A stretch of DNA of 64,000 nt from Roseateles sp. XES5 (GCF_020535545.1 NZ_CP084753.1:682001-746000), one strand, 5' to 3'. Positions 16,692 through 26,068 are shown, counted from the stretch's first letter. Notes: a model not told the origin generated them from the sequence alone. Translations and numbers: made by a program.

Positions 16692-17965
16692 GCGGCCATG
16701 GCTCCGCGCCCGTGATGCATCGGCAGTCGCTCCGGCCGCGTCTGGAGGGCGGGACGCCTTCGCCCGTCCGTCAGTTTGCCGGCGGCGAAATAGAGCAGGA
16801 AGGAGCCGACATGGTAGGGATTGAGAATGTCGATCTCCACGAAGGTGCGCACCGCAAGCAGCGCCGCGACGGTGAACAGCACCAGCGCCTCCTCGTCCCG
16901 CACCGCGGACAGAAGCCGGCCGAGATGTCCGCCGAGCGAGACGACGAGCACTGTGGTGAGGAGAAGACAGCCGATCAGGCCTGTTTCCACCGTCGCGGCG
17001 ATGTAGGTGTTGTGGAAATGGAAGCCGCTGCGCGTCGAAATGAAGAAATCGGCCCAGAGCCGCTCCGCCTCGGCGAAACCCTGCACCCAGAAGGCCTGAT
17101 AGCCGATGCCGACGACGGGCGCCTCGCCCGCTGCCGCAATGCCCTGCTGCCAGAGATAGGTGCGCCCGGTCAGCGTCGCATCCTTGCCGAAGGCGCCGAG
17201 GAGCATTTCGTAACCGCCGCCATAAATGGCGGCGAGGCCGCCGAGAACGATCAGAACGGAAAGCGCCGTAAATAGCATCTTACGGTGAAATGGTGCCAGC
17301 ATCTCAAGCATCCGCAGCGACAGGCAGAGGCCGGCGACGGCGACGGTCGTCAGCACCGATGTCGCCGATTGCGAGGCCTTCAGGCAGTAGAGCGCCACCA
17401 GCACGGCGCCGACCGCCGCCAGTTTCCAGAGACCGCGCTCGACACCGAGAAAGAGCGCGGCGAAGGCGAAGAGCACGGCAAGCGAGGCGTAGAAGCCGAG
17501 CTGGTTCTTGGACGCGAAGGCGCCGACGAAGCTGTAGGTGCCGTCGAGCGGATCGAGATGGTAGACGCCGAAGACGAGCGAGAAGAGCAACACCAGCCCG
17601 GTACCGATCAGCCCGCCGCGCACCAGCACGCGTGTATCGACGACGCGCATGGCGATCAGCGCGCAGACGACATGGGAAAGGTATTGCACGGCCGCGCGCG
17701 CACTGACGCCGGGCGCCTGCGACCAGAAGACCGAGAGGCAGGCAAAGAGCGCGAAGGCGAAGATCCAGAGGTAGTGCGTGTAATTGCCGAGCACGCGCCT
17801 GTAGTCCACCGCGACGAGCGGCAGCCACAGGGCGTAATAGGCAAGGATCGAAACCTGCCCGAAGCGGAAGGAATAGGCGAAGACGAAGAAGGAGAGCGCC
17901 ACGGCAAGAGCCGCATAGATCTCGTTCCCGTCGGGGCCGATCAGGCGTGTCTTCGCAATCCGCAT
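16688..17965 (-). CDS. exoQ: O-antigen ligase/polymerase family protein, ExoQ
   Basis: This 425-residue multi-spanning membrane protein of the Wzy/WaaL (O-antigen ligase) family is needed for polymerising succinoglycan octasaccharide units into long chains at the periplasmic face. About eleven hydrophobic segments are visible, with the family's large periplasmic loop around residues 270-325 (GRTYLWQQGI through RSGFHFHNTYI); the HFHNTY block with its histidine and asparagine is the usual conserved site. ATG 17965 (MRIAKTRL) is used because GAGG stands 5 bases before it; the frame continues upstream into exoF. It lies 7 bases after the exoF stop and overlaps exoZ by 4 bases. Confidence 0.9.
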   Translation of the reverse strand: MRIAKTRLIGPDGNEIYAALAVALSFFVFAYSFRFGQVSILAYYALWLPLVAVDYRRVLGNYTHYLWIFAFALFACLSVFWSQAPGVSARAAVQYLSHVVCALIAMRVVDTRVLVRGGLIGTGLVLLFSLVFGVYHLDPLDGTYSFVGAFASKNQLGFYASLAVLFAFAALFLGVERGLWKLAAVGAVLVALYCLKASQSATSVLTTVAVAGLCLSLRMLEMLAPFHRKMLFTALSVLIVLGGLAAIYGGGYEMLLGAFGKDATLTGRTYLWQQGIAAAGEAPVVGIGYQAFWVQGFAEAERLWADFFISTRSGFHFHNTYIAATVETGLIGCLLLTTVLVVSLGGHLGRLLSAVRDEEALVLFTVAALLAVRTFVEIDILNPYHVGSFLLYFAAGKLTDGRRRPALQTRPERLPMHHGRGAMAA

Positions 17966-17972
17966 GACAGCC

Positions 17973-19226
17973 TCACTGCGTCGCGAGGTTGACGTCGACC
18001 TTGACGACATCACCGGGCAGGACCGGCGTCGTCTCGGTGGCGCGGATCTGCTCGGTCTTGCCCTTGACCGTGCGCAGGATCGAATAGCCGATATTGGCAG
18101 CGGAAAGCCCGCCTTTCAGATTGGCGGCATCGGCCGACTGCATCAGCGCCTCGGACATCAGATCGCGGCTCGTACCGAGCTTCAGTGCCAGCGTATCGAG
18201 CTCCTGCTCGGTGTTCTGCAGTTCCTGCGCAAGCTGGGCATCCCAGTCGTTCTGAAGGTTCGTCTCGTCCTGTGCGGCCTTGTTGATATCCTGTCTGGCC
18301 TTCAGCGAAGCCGTGTCTATATCGAGCAGGGCCGCCTGAAGGTCGGCCGTGCGCTGCTCCAGCGCAAGGCGGCGGGAGCTGATGGCAAGACCCTTTTCGG
18401 CCAGCACATCCATCTTGGAAAGGTCGCCCTGGACGAGTTCGAGCTGGCGGGTCTGCGTCTCGGATTTCTTGCCGAGCGAGCCGACTTCATTGTCGAGCAG
18501 TGATTTCAGGTCGGCGAGCGCCGTCAATTGCAGCCGCAGCCGCTTTTCCCGCGAGGCCATCAGTGCCTTTTCGCTTTCCAGAATCGCGCGCGCCTCGTCC
18601 GACGTGCCGAGTTCCTTCGGCATCGCAATGTCCTTGGCACCGCTCATTTCGGCAGCAATGCGCGCGCGGCGGACCAGCAGGCGATTGCGTTCGGCGACAT
18701 AGACGGCCGCCTCGCCCTCCGAGCGCAGGAAATCCCGGGCGAAACGCTGGCCGGGATCGGCCCGGCGCAGTCCACCACCGAAACTGACGGCCTTCAGCAC
18801 CGTCAGTCCCGGCGCATAGGGATAGGCACCGGGCGTCTGCACCTCGCCGGAGAGATAGACCGGCCGGTACTCGGCGACCTCCACCGATGCGGAGGGCAGA
18901 TCCTTGAGGCCGAAGAGCACCTGCATCTTCCTGCCGATCTCCACCGAAAGCTCCCCCGCCGTCCGACCATCGGCCGGCAATTGGCCGATGAACGGCAGGG
19001 ACAGCGCGCCGTCCGCGCCGATGCTGTAGTCGCCGCTGACGGCGCTCCAGTCACGAATGGCGCCCTCGGCCGTCTGCCATTCCGCAACGCGGATGCGCAG
19101 CTTGTCCATCACGCCGAGCCGGTACTCTTCGGCCGAGGCCGAGGAGACCAACAACAGGGTCAGGGCGAGGCCGCCGAACATCCTTGCGGCGACAGCGGCC
19201 GCAGCCGCATTTGGAATCGTCTTCAT
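17973..19226 (-). CDS. exoF: Polysaccharide export outer-membrane-type protein ExoF
   Basis: This 417-residue secreted protein has a signal peptide (about residues 1-32, ending SSASA-EEYRLG). A Poly_export (Wza-type) domain follows (about 34-110: LGVMDKLRIRVAEW through LPFIGQLPADG), then a SLBB-type segment (VYLSGEVQTPGAYPYAPG), then a long coiled-coil region (about 210-340). In S. meliloti ExoF is needed, with ExoY, for the first galactose step and for export. No lipobox cysteine is seen at the cleavage site, unlike E. coli Wza. It lies 21 bases after exoY and 7 bases before exoQ in the leftward operon. Confidence 0.92.
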   Translation of the reverse strand: MKTIPNAAAAAVAARMFGGLALTLLLVSSASAEEYRLGVMDKLRIRVAEWQTAEGAIRDWSAVSGDYSIGADGALSLPFIGQLPADGRTAGELSVEIGRKMQVLFGLKDLPSASVEVAEYRPVYLSGEVQTPGAYPYAPGLTVLKAVSFGGGLRRADPGQRFARDFLRSEGEAAVYVAERNRLLVRRARIAAEMSGAKDIAMPKELGTSDEARAILESEKALMASREKRLRLQLTALADLKSLLDNEVGSLGKKSETQTRQLELVQGDLSKMDVLAEKGLAISSRRLALEQRTADLQAALLDIDTASLKARQDINKAAQDETNLQNDWDAQLAQELQNTEQELDTLALKLGTSRDLMSEALMQSADAANLKGGLSAANIGYSILRTVKGKTEQIRATETTPVLPGDVVKVDVNLATQ

Positions 19227-19247
19227 GGGAATCCTATCCTTTGGGGA

Positions 19248-19922
19248 TCAATAGCTGCCGCGCGACAGGCAGACGGCCGGAATGGTGCGTGCGACGATGA
19301 CGAGATCGGAGGTGAGCGACCAGTTGCGGACATAATGCGTGTCGAAGGCGACGCGCGCGGCATAGGAGACATCGTTGCGGCCGCTGACCTGCCAGAGGCC
19401 CGTCAGGCCGGGGCGGCTGCGCAGGTAATAGACGGCGGAGGCCTCGTAGAGTTCCAGCTCGTCTTCCACCACCGGGCGGGGACCGACGATGCTCATCTCT
19501 CCCTTGAGGATGTTGATAAGCTGCGGCAGCTCGTCGAGGCTGAGCTTGCGCAGGACCGTCCCCACGACGGTGACGCGGGGATCGTCCTGCAGCTTGCGCG
19601 TGGCGCGCCATTCCTCATGCGCCTCCGGATTCTGCTCGAGATATTGCTGGAGAAGGGCATCGCCATTCTCCGCCATCGTGCGGAACTTCAGGCACCGGAA
19701 GCTCGATCCGTTGTAGCCGATGCGGCGGTGGCCGTAGAAGACGCTGCCGCCGTCGGAATATTTCACTAGCGCCATGATCAGCACGAAGATCGGGCTGAGC
19801 ACGACAAGGGCGGCAAGCGCCACCAGAATATCAAAGCTCCGTTTCGATATCCCCCCTACCGGCGGAGCGCCGGTAATCGAACTGAAAAACGGCGAACTGG
19901 CCGATCTGCTCGCGGACTTCAT
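19248..19922 (-). CDS. exoY: Undecaprenyl-phosphate galactose phosphotransferase ExoY
   Basis: This 224-residue monotopic phosphoglycosyltransferase starts succinoglycan synthesis by moving galactose-1-phosphate from UDP-galactose to the undecaprenyl carrier. One membrane helix (residues 30-52) leads into the catalytic domain, with KFRTM (79-83), DELPQL (130-135), GPRP (147-150) and RPGLTGLWQVSGR (170-182) all in place. The ATG at 19922 follows GGAG by 8 bases. It is the first gene of exoY-F-Q-Z and faces exoX across a 712-base AT-rich control region, the arrangement through which ExoX is known to limit ExoY activity in rhizobia. Confidence 0.95.
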   Translation of the reverse strand: MKSASRSASSPFFSSITGAPPVGGISKRSFDILVALAALVVLSPIFVLIMALVKYSDGGSVFYGHRRIGYNGSSFRCLKFRTMAENGDALLQQYLEQNPEAHEEWRATRKLQDDPRVTVVGTVLRKLSLDELPQLINILKGEMSIVGPRPVVEDELELYEASAVYYLRSRPGLTGLWQVSGRNDVSYAARVAFDTHYVRNWSLTSDLVIVARTIPAVCLSRGSY

Positions 19923-20634
19923 AGAGATGGCTCCATTGGATTTGCGATATGGTCAGGTCCCTCGGACGCGTTCCGACATCCAATGCGGAGCATATGGTCA
20001 CAGTTTGTTTTTCGTGCCGTGATCGAACGAATTAATTCCTGGAGTCGGAATTTCAGGAAATCTTAATATCCTAAAATTTTACAAATCCATGCATAGCCAA
20101 AGTAATAAATTGCCTCAATAGAGCCGATACGCTTCGGAAAATCACGGGGTTTGCGGCGTTTTCGATAAAAATAACTTCTCTTGAACGGCACAATGAGGTG
20201 CGCTTTACACAATTATACATCTCAAGTCCGCAAACACGCACCAAAACAGGAGAAACTACATGTATCAGGAATGAAATTTTGCACTGCAATATTATTTTGC
20301 ACCGCACTTTCATTCCGTAAGAAACGGCTCATATTGTAACAAAAGGTGATCGGGCCGTCCGAGTGTCGCAACTTCACGGCTATCGCACCGATCGGCGCAC
20401 TCGCCCATTCGGCGCAATTTCAGGCGCCGGTGGCAGGAAGGGCGGCGAAATCGGGGCAAAAAAGACGGCCTGCGCGATTCTCCGAGAAGGCCACAACCCG
20501 CCTTAACGGAAGCGCAACACAAATGGGGAAGGATCGGAACAGGCTCCGCCCCACGCTGGTTAATCCTGGTGATTGCAAGCGATTGAGCAGGAACCTATAG
20601 TTCGAACGAGCCTCAGGGAGAAGGCAGACCACCG
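19923..20634. promoter_or_regulatory. Long AT-rich divergent control region between exoY and exoX
   Basis: These 712 bases have no credible gene and become distinctly AT-rich between about 20030 and 20345. At 20268-20316 the 9-base arms GGAATGAAA and TTTCATTCC form a perfect inverted repeat around 31 bases, inside which TTTTGCAC occurs twice (20277-20284 and 20295-20302, 18 bases apart). In other rhizobia the exoY upstream region is the target of MucR/Ros-type zinc-finger proteins and of the ExoR/ChvGI pathway; the AT-rich character fits a MucR-type target, but no site can be assigned by eye. Confidence 0.6.
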
Positions 20635-20955
20635 ATGAAACCTGCGCCGGAAACGAAATGGCGGGACAGCATGGCCTACGCGCCGCGCTTCTTCCTGAGC
20701 ATGGGTATCGCGCTCGTGGCTTTCGCCGTGGTCACCTATATCAGTACGGGCTCCATCGCGACCACCGCCCTCCAGACCCTCATCTGCGCGGTGCTCATCC
20801 AGGTCGGCTATTTCCTGACAACGCTTTATCTCGTCTGGCGTACTGCCAAGGCGCGCAAGGCAGACAGCGAGCTAGGGCGAGCGAAACCGGACCTCGAAAA
20901 GGCAAAACCCAAGGTCTCCGTTCCGATGAACGAGCCGGGCCACTCCAAGCCCTGA
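20635..20955 (+). CDS. exoX: ExoX-like exopolysaccharide production repressor (small membrane protein)
   Basis: This 106-residue protein has two hydrophobic helices (about residues 18-38 and 44-66) and a charged, lysine-rich C-terminal tail. The pattern APRFFLSMG..LVAFAVVTYISTGS...TALQTLICAVLIQVGYF is that of the ExoX/SyrA group of exopolysaccharide repressors. In S. meliloti, exoX copy number relative to exoY sets how much succinoglycan is made, through an effect on ExoY after transcription. ATG 20635 follows GGAGAAGG by 10 bases; ATG 20671 (MAYAPRF) is an alternative. It is divergent from exoY and followed by a hairpin before exoU. Confidence 0.85.
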   Translation: MKPAPETKWRDSMAYAPRFFLSMGIALVAFAVVTYISTGSIATTALQTLICAVLIQVGYFLTTLYLVWRTAKARKADSELGRAKPDLEKAKPKVSVPMNEPGHSKP

Positions 20956-20957
20956 CA

Positions 20958-20985
20958 GGCCCCCCGATCCGGCAGGGCCGTTTTT
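20958..20985 (+). terminator. Intrinsic terminator after exoX
   Basis: GGCCC (20958-20962) pairs with GGGCC (20975-20979), and the stem is followed by G and five T residues. The stem is only 5 base pairs with a 12-base loop, so it is a modest terminator. It would let exoX be expressed apart from exoU. Confidence 0.5.
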
Positions 20986-21065
20986 GTGCCCCCTTTCCCT
21001 TTCATGCTGCATTGCAGCGCGGGCAAGCCCGCGCCGACAGTTCAATGCAGGAAGAGAGGTATGTC

Positions 21066-22055
21066 GTGACCCCGGATGAAAAGGTCTGCGTCATCATTGC
21101 CGCGAAGAATGCGGAGGAAACGATCGGCCGGGCCGTGCGCTCGGCGCTTGCGGAACCTGAAGTCGACGAGGTCGTCGTGGTGGACGACGGATCGGACGAT
21201 CGCACCCTCGCAGCGGCCGCCGCGGCCGACGATACGACCCGGCGGCTCGACATCATCCGCTTCCGCACCAATCGCGGCCCCTCTGCCGCCCGCAACCACG
21301 CCATCGCCGTTTCCCGCGCACCGTTGATCAGCATTCTCGATGCCGACGACTTCTTCTTTCCCGGCCGCTTCCGCCGCATGCTCGCCTGCCCGGACTGGGA
21401 CTTCATCGCCGACAACATCGCCTTCATGGAAGACGCCGATCCCGCCCGGGAGCCGGAAGACTTCCCCCCGCAGCCGCGCCGGCTCGACCTGAAGGATTTC
21501 ATCCTCGGCAACATCTCGCGCCGCGGCGCGCCACGCGGCGAACTCGGGTTCCTGAAGCCGGTCATGCGCCGCGCATTTCTCGACACCCATGGCCTCGGCT
21601 ATCGCGAAGACATGCGGCTCGGGGAGGATTACGAGCTCTATGTGCGCGCCCTTCTTGCCGGCGCCCGCTACACCGTCATCGAAAGCTGCGGCTACGGGGC
21701 GGTGGTGCGACCCAATTCGCTCAGCGGACAGCACCGGACGAAAGACCTCGAAGCGCTGCACGCAGCCGAGCGCACGATCCTTGCCACCGGCAATGTGCCC
21801 TCCGAGGCGGCCGATGCCATGCGCCGCCACTGCCGCCAGATCGGCCAGCGCCATGCGCTGCGCCATTTCCTCGACCGCAAGCGCGAGGGGGGCGCAGGCG
21901 CAGCTCTCGCCTATGCCGTCGAAAACCCTGCCGTCATGCCGGCCATCGCCGGCGGCATCCTGCGCGACAAGCTGGAAGCGGCCCACAGGCGCGTGCGGCC
22001 GGCACCTTCGACACCGCAAGACGGTTTGCGCTACCTGCTGCCCGCAGGGCAATAG
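21066..22055 (+). CDS. exoU: Glycosyltransferase family 2, ExoU-like succinoglycan glucosyltransferase
   Basis: This 329-residue cytoplasmic GT2 enzyme is predicted to add one of the beta-1,6 glucose residues of the succinoglycan side chain. Visible motifs are VCVIIAAKNAEETIGRA, VVVDDGSDD (about 37-45), NRGPSAARNHAI and the metal-binding DADD (92-95), with GEDYEL later. GTG 21066 is preferred as start because GAGAGG lies 6 bases before it; ATG 21045 would add seven residues without a ribosome site. The ExoU assignment comes from its place between exoX and exoV plus family, since GT2 sequences alone do not fix linkage. It is convergent with exoV. Confidence 0.88.
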   Translation: MTPDEKVCVIIAAKNAEETIGRAVRSALAEPEVDEVVVVDDGSDDRTLAAAAAADDTTRRLDIIRFRTNRGPSAARNHAIAVSRAPLISILDADDFFFPGRFRRMLACPDWDFIADNIAFMEDADPAREPEDFPPQPRRLDLKDFILGNISRRGAPRGELGFLKPVMRRAFLDTHGLGYREDMRLGEDYELYVRALLAGARYTVIESCGYGAVVRPNSLSGQHRTKDLEALHAAERTILATGNVPSEAADAMRRHCRQIGQRHALRHFLDRKREGGAGAALAYAVENPAVMPAIAGGILRDKLEAAHRRVRPAPSTPQDGLRYLLPAGQ

Positions 22056-22080
22056 GCCCCGCCTTGCGCGAAAGGACGCC

Positions 22081-22120
22081 CCATCTTCCTTCTCCTCGCA
22101 ACAGGAGAGAAGGAAGATGG
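22081..22120. terminator. Bidirectional hairpin between convergent exoU and exoV
   Basis: A 16-base arm (22081-22096) pairs with 22103-22120 around CGCAAC, with a 2-base bulge. It is a long, stable stem between two convergent genes (stops at 22055 and 22161) and probably ends both transcripts. There is no strong T run on either side. Confidence 0.6.
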
Positions 22121-22160
22121 ATGGAGCCGGGCAATCTGGGAACGACGATCCCCTCGACCC

Positions 22161-23087
22161 TCAAAGATAATCCCGCCGAACCCCTTCCAGCACCTCATAG
22201 AGCCGTTCCTTGCGTTCCGAAAGGCGAGCCTCCCCGCTGAGCTGCGGCTCCGCCCGGCTCGCCTGCCAAAGGGCCAGCGTCGAGGGCGCGGCGAGAACCT
22301 GCTTGGCGGCAAGGCGCAAGCCCGAGCGGGGCGCAGCCTGAAGCACCACCGCTTCCCCCTCCCCGGCCGCATGCGTCGCCCCGTCATAGTCGACGCCCCA
22401 GAAGCGGGCACCCTTGATGACCGCTTCGGCGCGGGTGGAGATCGGGATGCGCCGGGCCACGGGGTCGACGCCCACGGTCGCGGCCCAGTCCCGCCATTTG
22501 AAACCATTGATATTGGCCGAGGTGCTGACCGCCACCCAGGGCACGCGGAAGGCATCGGCAAGGATGGCGCCATGCATGGATTCGGCGACGATCAGCTCAC
22601 ACGCGGCGATCTGTCCGATCACGTCCTTCGCCTCGCCGCGCGGATCGATATAGTGCAGGCCGGCCGTGGCGCAGACGACGGGCCACAGGCCTGCCACCGC
22701 CGATTCCCAATGGGGAACGAAGGCGCATTTTGTGCGCTTCGGCAGGTTGGCAAACTCCGGCATGTCGGCGACCAGCACCGCCGGATCGATGATGCCGAGT
22801 TCTTCCGGCACACCGACCTTCGCCGCGGTCAGCGGGCCGCGCACGCAGCGCACGTCCCATTGGTCGCGGTCACGCATATCCGGCAGGGTGCCATAGCCGA
22901 AGCCACTGCCAAGCACGAGCTTGCGCCCTTCCTTCGGCAGCAGGGCGCTGTTCAGCACCGTGCCGACACCGACGAGCAGCACATCGGCATGCGCCTCGCG
23001 CAGTCCCGGCAACAGGAAATCCCAGAGCCAGAGATTGAGGTCGTCGCCGAAATTGCCGTGCTGCGATTCCCAGTAATAGGGCTTCAT
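22161..23087 (-). CDS. exoV: Polysaccharide pyruvyl transferase ExoV
   Basis: This 308-residue enzyme of the polysaccharide pyruvyl transferase family adds a pyruvate ketal from phosphoenolpyruvate to the terminal glucose of the succinoglycan side chain. Typical blocks are the N-terminal ESQHGNFGDDLNLWLWD, CVRGPLTA (about residues 82-89) and CELIVAESMHGAILADAF near the middle, which carries the family ESMHG-type motif. The ATG has AAGGAGGT upstream. It is the second gene after exoW in a two-gene leftward unit, 59 bases apart. In S. meliloti the pyruvylated unit is required before polymerisation and export. Confidence 0.93.
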   Translation of the reverse strand: MKPYYWESQHGNFGDDLNLWLWDFLLPGLREAHADVLLVGVGTVLNSALLPKEGRKLVLGSGFGYGTLPDMRDRDQWDVRCVRGPLTAAKVGVPEELGIIDPAVLVADMPEFANLPKRTKCAFVPHWESAVAGLWPVVCATAGLHYIDPRGEAKDVIGQIAACELIVAESMHGAILADAFRVPWVAVSTSANINGFKWRDWAATVGVDPVARRIPISTRAEAVIKGARFWGVDYDGATHAAGEGEAVVLQAAPRSGLRLAAKQVLAAPSTLALWQASRAEPQLSGEARLSERKERLYEVLEGVRRDYL

Positions 23088-23146
23088 TCAAACCTCCTTG
23101 GGCATGTCCGGCCGAACGGCAACGGACACTGCGAAAACGGAAAGGA

Positions 23147-24106
23147 TCAGCGGGAGAGCTTGCCGACGGCGAGCCCGACGACGCTTGCAAGGATGCGTGG
23201 ATCGCGCACCGCCCAGCGGGCCAGCATGTCGAACTGCGGCAGCTTGCGGCGCCGCACGCGGCGGGCCTGGCTCCAGAGCGCCTGCTGGCGCGCCGTCTGC
23301 TTGTAGGAGCGCAGCGAGGCGACCTCGGCCGGCCGCTCGGCAAAGCGGCTTTCCAACCGGTCAAGCGCGACCCAGGTGTTGAATTGCTGGCTGAGGAACT
23401 GCGGCGAATCGTTGTCGACGCCGTGGAAGATGTTGATGCCCTCTCCGCGCACTGCGCCCGCCGTGCCGCTGAGAACCACGCGCCGGGCGGCGAGCACGCA
23501 GTCGCAGAAGAACAGCACGTCCTCCGCCGCAAGCCGGAGCGCCGCATCGAAGCGCACCCGCTCGAAGACCGGCCGGCCGACGACCATGGAGGAAAGATGC
23601 AGGAAGCTCCAGTTCTTGAGCATCACCTGCGTGAGATCGGGAATCTCGATCAGCAGCGGATCGTCGTTGAGGCGCACCGTCGCTTCGGTCTTTTCCAGAT
23701 CCTCGACACCGAAATGATAGTAGAAGGCGTCGCCCCCGGTGATCGAGGCGAAGTAGCAATCGGCGGAGAAATGCGTCATCGCAGCGTGGGCGATGGCGAG
23801 ATGATCGGGCGTCCAGGTGTCGTCCGAATCGAGGAAGGCGACGAAGTCGGTCGCACCGGAAACATGGTCGAGCCCGGTATTGCGCGCACCGCCGGGGCCG
23901 GCATTTTCCTGGCGGATCACGCGAACCCTGGCCTGCTCCTCCTCGCTGAAGGCGATCAGGTCGCCATCGGGCGGATAGGGGGATTCATCGTCGACGACGA
24001 TCACATCGAAGTCTCTGAATCCTTGAGAAAAAACAGACGTGAGCGCACGTCTGAGGATACCCGGTTCCTTCTGGTAGAAGGGGATAATAACTGTCAGCTT
24101 CGCCAT
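23147..24106 (-). CDS. exoW: Glycosyltransferase family 2, ExoW-like succinoglycan glucosyltransferase
   Basis: This 319-residue GT2 enzyme is predicted to add the last, beta-1,3-linked glucose of the side chain, the residue that ExoV then pyruvylates. Motifs: LTVIIPFYQKEPGILRRAL, VIVVDDESP (35-43), NAGPGGARNTGLD and DSDD (93-96), with AEDVLFF where GT2 enzymes have an ED catalytic pair. The adjacency exoW-exoV matches their consecutive steps. It is divergent from exoT across 121 bases. Confidence 0.9.
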   Translation of the reverse strand: MAKLTVIIPFYQKEPGILRRALTSVFSQGFRDFDVIVVDDESPYPPDGDLIAFSEEEQARVRVIRQENAGPGGARNTGLDHVSGATDFVAFLDSDDTWTPDHLAIAHAAMTHFSADCYFASITGGDAFYYHFGVEDLEKTEATVRLNDDPLLIEIPDLTQVMLKNWSFLHLSSMVVGRPVFERVRFDAALRLAAEDVLFFCDCVLAARRVVLSGTAGAVRGEGINIFHGVDNDSPQFLSQQFNTWVALDRLESRFAERPAEVASLRSYKQTARQQALWSQARRVRRRKLPQFDMLARWAVRDPRILASVVGLAVGKLSR

Positions 24107-24227
24107 CTTTTCGTCCCTGTGGTTTCTCTAGAAAGAGGTTCGTCTGGTCTCCTCCCACCGGGGCGCGGCCGTTTCCGGCGCAGGCTTTTTGTCTCGTCGA
24201 GGCTCCTTTTTGACCGAGGAATCCTCC

Positions 24228-25706
24228 ATGTCCCAGTCCGTGAACGCGAAGTCGGTAACGCGAAATGTCGGCTGGAGCGTCCTATCCAAGACAAGCACAT
24301 TCGGGCTTAAATTTGTCACCGTGCCCATTCTGGCCCGGCTCCTGAGCCCGGAAGAGTTCGGTGCGGTGGCCGTCGCGCTGGCCGTCGTGCAGTTCCTTGC
24401 GATGATCGGCGGGGCGGGCCTCGCCTCCGCTTTGATCCTCGAAGAAAAGGAGGAAGAGGCGACGATCCACTCGGTGTTCTGGGCCAATCTCGCCTTCGCC
24501 TTCCTGATGGCGGCGGGGCTTTATGCCTTCGCCGAACCGCTGGCGGACTGGTTCGGTGCAGCGGATGCAGCCTGGCTGCTGAAGCTCATGTGCCTGCTCA
24601 TTCCGTTGCAGCTTGCCGGCGACGTCGCCTATGCGCTGGTCGCCCGACGCATGCAGTTCAGCCGGGATGCGCTGTGGAGCATGATCTCCGAATCGGCCGC
24701 GGCCATCGCCGCGGTGGTCCTCGCGCTCGCCGGCTTCGGCGTCTTCGCGCTGGTGGCGCAGCTCTTCATCGCCGGCATCATCCGGCTCGCCGGCCTGTTC
24801 TTCGTCTCGCGCTACCTGCCGCGCCTGACGTTTCATGCGGCGAGCGTCGTCCGGCTGACGCGCTTCAGCCTCGGTCTGATGGGCTCGGAAATTGCCAACT
24901 TCGTCACCTTCCAGTCGCCCATGGTGGTGATCTCGCGTTTCCTTGGCCTGGCCGAAGCAGGCGCCTATTCCGCGGCCAACCGCTTTTCCAGTATTCCCAA
25001 CCAGGTGGTGCTGTCGGGTGTCATGGGCGTGCTCTTTCCCGCCTTCAGCGCGATGATGCACGACCGCGCGCGCCGCTCGCAGGCGCTGATGCTGAGCACG
25101 CAGGTGACGACCCTGCTGCTCGCACCGATGATGTTCGGCTTATGGGCGGTCGCCGAACCTGCCATGCTGCTGCTCTTCGGTCCGCAATGGGCTGCCGCCT
25201 GGCCGGTTCTGGGACTGCTCGCCCTTTCCAAGGGATTGTTGACGCCGTGCAGCACCTTCATTCCCTACCTCAAGGGCTCAGGCCACGGCGGCGCGCTCTT
25301 CTGGTGGGCGGTGGGCCGCGCCGTGGCGACGACCGCCGCCGTCGCCTATGGCGCGTATAATGGCACGCTCATCGCGGCCATGGTCGCCCTCTGCCTCGTC
25401 AATGCCGTGGTGCTCGTCGGCTATTCCTGGGTCGTGTTCCGGGCGGATGGAACGCCCTTCCTCTCCGGCTTCTACCGCTCGGTCCGCCCCATGCTCACGG
25501 CCGCGCTGATGGCGCTGGCGGTGCGTTACGCGCTGGAGCATGCCATCGCCCGGCACCTGCACCCTGCATTGCAGGTCGGTGCCGGCATTGCGCTCGGCGG
25601 TGTCATCTACGGCCTCCTCACCCTCCTCACCGAACGGCCTTTGCTGCGAAAGCTTCTCGACATGGTGCGCCGTCCCGGCACATCCGCGCTTGCCGGCCTG
25701 CCTTGA
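24228..25706 (+). CDS. exoT: Polysaccharide flippase ExoT (Wzx-type)
   Basis: This 492-residue MATE/MOP-superfamily membrane protein has about twelve to fourteen hydrophobic helices and moves lipid-linked succinoglycan subunits across the inner membrane. The N-terminal VTRNVGWSVLSKTSTFGLKF and PILARLLSPEEFGAVAVAL are typical of the polysaccharide transporter family. ATG 24228 follows GAGGAA by 6 bases and is preferred over the upstream in-frame codon at 24189. It lies alone on the plus strand between exoW and exoH; exoI, which stands next to exoT in S. meliloti, is absent. Confidence 0.9.
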   Translation: MSQSVNAKSVTRNVGWSVLSKTSTFGLKFVTVPILARLLSPEEFGAVAVALAVVQFLAMIGGAGLASALILEEKEEEATIHSVFWANLAFAFLMAAGLYAFAEPLADWFGAADAAWLLKLMCLLIPLQLAGDVAYALVARRMQFSRDALWSMISESAAAIAAVVLALAGFGVFALVAQLFIAGIIRLAGLFFVSRYLPRLTFHAASVVRLTRFSLGLMGSEIANFVTFQSPMVVISRFLGLAEAGAYSAANRFSSIPNQVVLSGVMGVLFPAFSAMMHDRARRSQALMLSTQVTTLLLAPMMFGLWAVAEPAMLLLFGPQWAAAWPVLGLLALSKGLLTPCSTFIPYLKGSGHGGALFWWAVGRAVATTAAVAYGAYNGTLIAAMVALCLVNAVVLVGYSWVVFRADGTPFLSGFYRSVRPMLTAALMALAVRYALEHAIARHLHPALQVGAGIALGGVIYGLLTLLTERPLLRKLLDMVRRPGTSALAGLP

Positions 25707-26068
25707 GGCCGCCCCAATTCGAGGCCGGATGGCCGCAATCGCTGCAGTCTTCCGGAGAATCGGCACAGGGGAAATAAAAAAAATCCGCCCTTCCTGCACC
25801 CAGAAATTGCGACTAGATCAGCACATTCGAATAGACTTCAAAGTATTGAGGCACAGGCTTTCACATTTGTCTCACGCATATGTGAGCGTGTATTTCTGAT
25901 AAATTGCAAGCCGACACGATATGCTGCAATGCAACCGCGGGCGCCATCGATTTTGTTGCGCCGCCATATTTTCCACTGCCCCGTCACCCACACTGCACTT
26001 CGTAGGCTCAGGTCTGCTCTTGTTTGAAGGCCGCCTTCGGGAACGGCACATGAAGGGGTGACGGAACC
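25707..26068. promoter_or_regulatory. Control region upstream of the exoHKLAMONP operon (exoI position, no gene)
   Basis: No gene is seen in these 362 bases. The stretch 25780-25930 is AT-rich and contains CTCAC / GTGAG arms around GCATAT (25871-25886), a small symmetric element that could bind a regulator. The promoter of the long rightward exo operon is expected here. In S. meliloti exoI lies in this position; nothing resembling a nuclease-like ExoI remains. Confidence 0.5.

Noticed and set aside
25707..26068. A remnant of exoI between exoT and exoH
   Set aside because: No frame of useful length and no nuclease-like residues were found; the region reads as control DNA.
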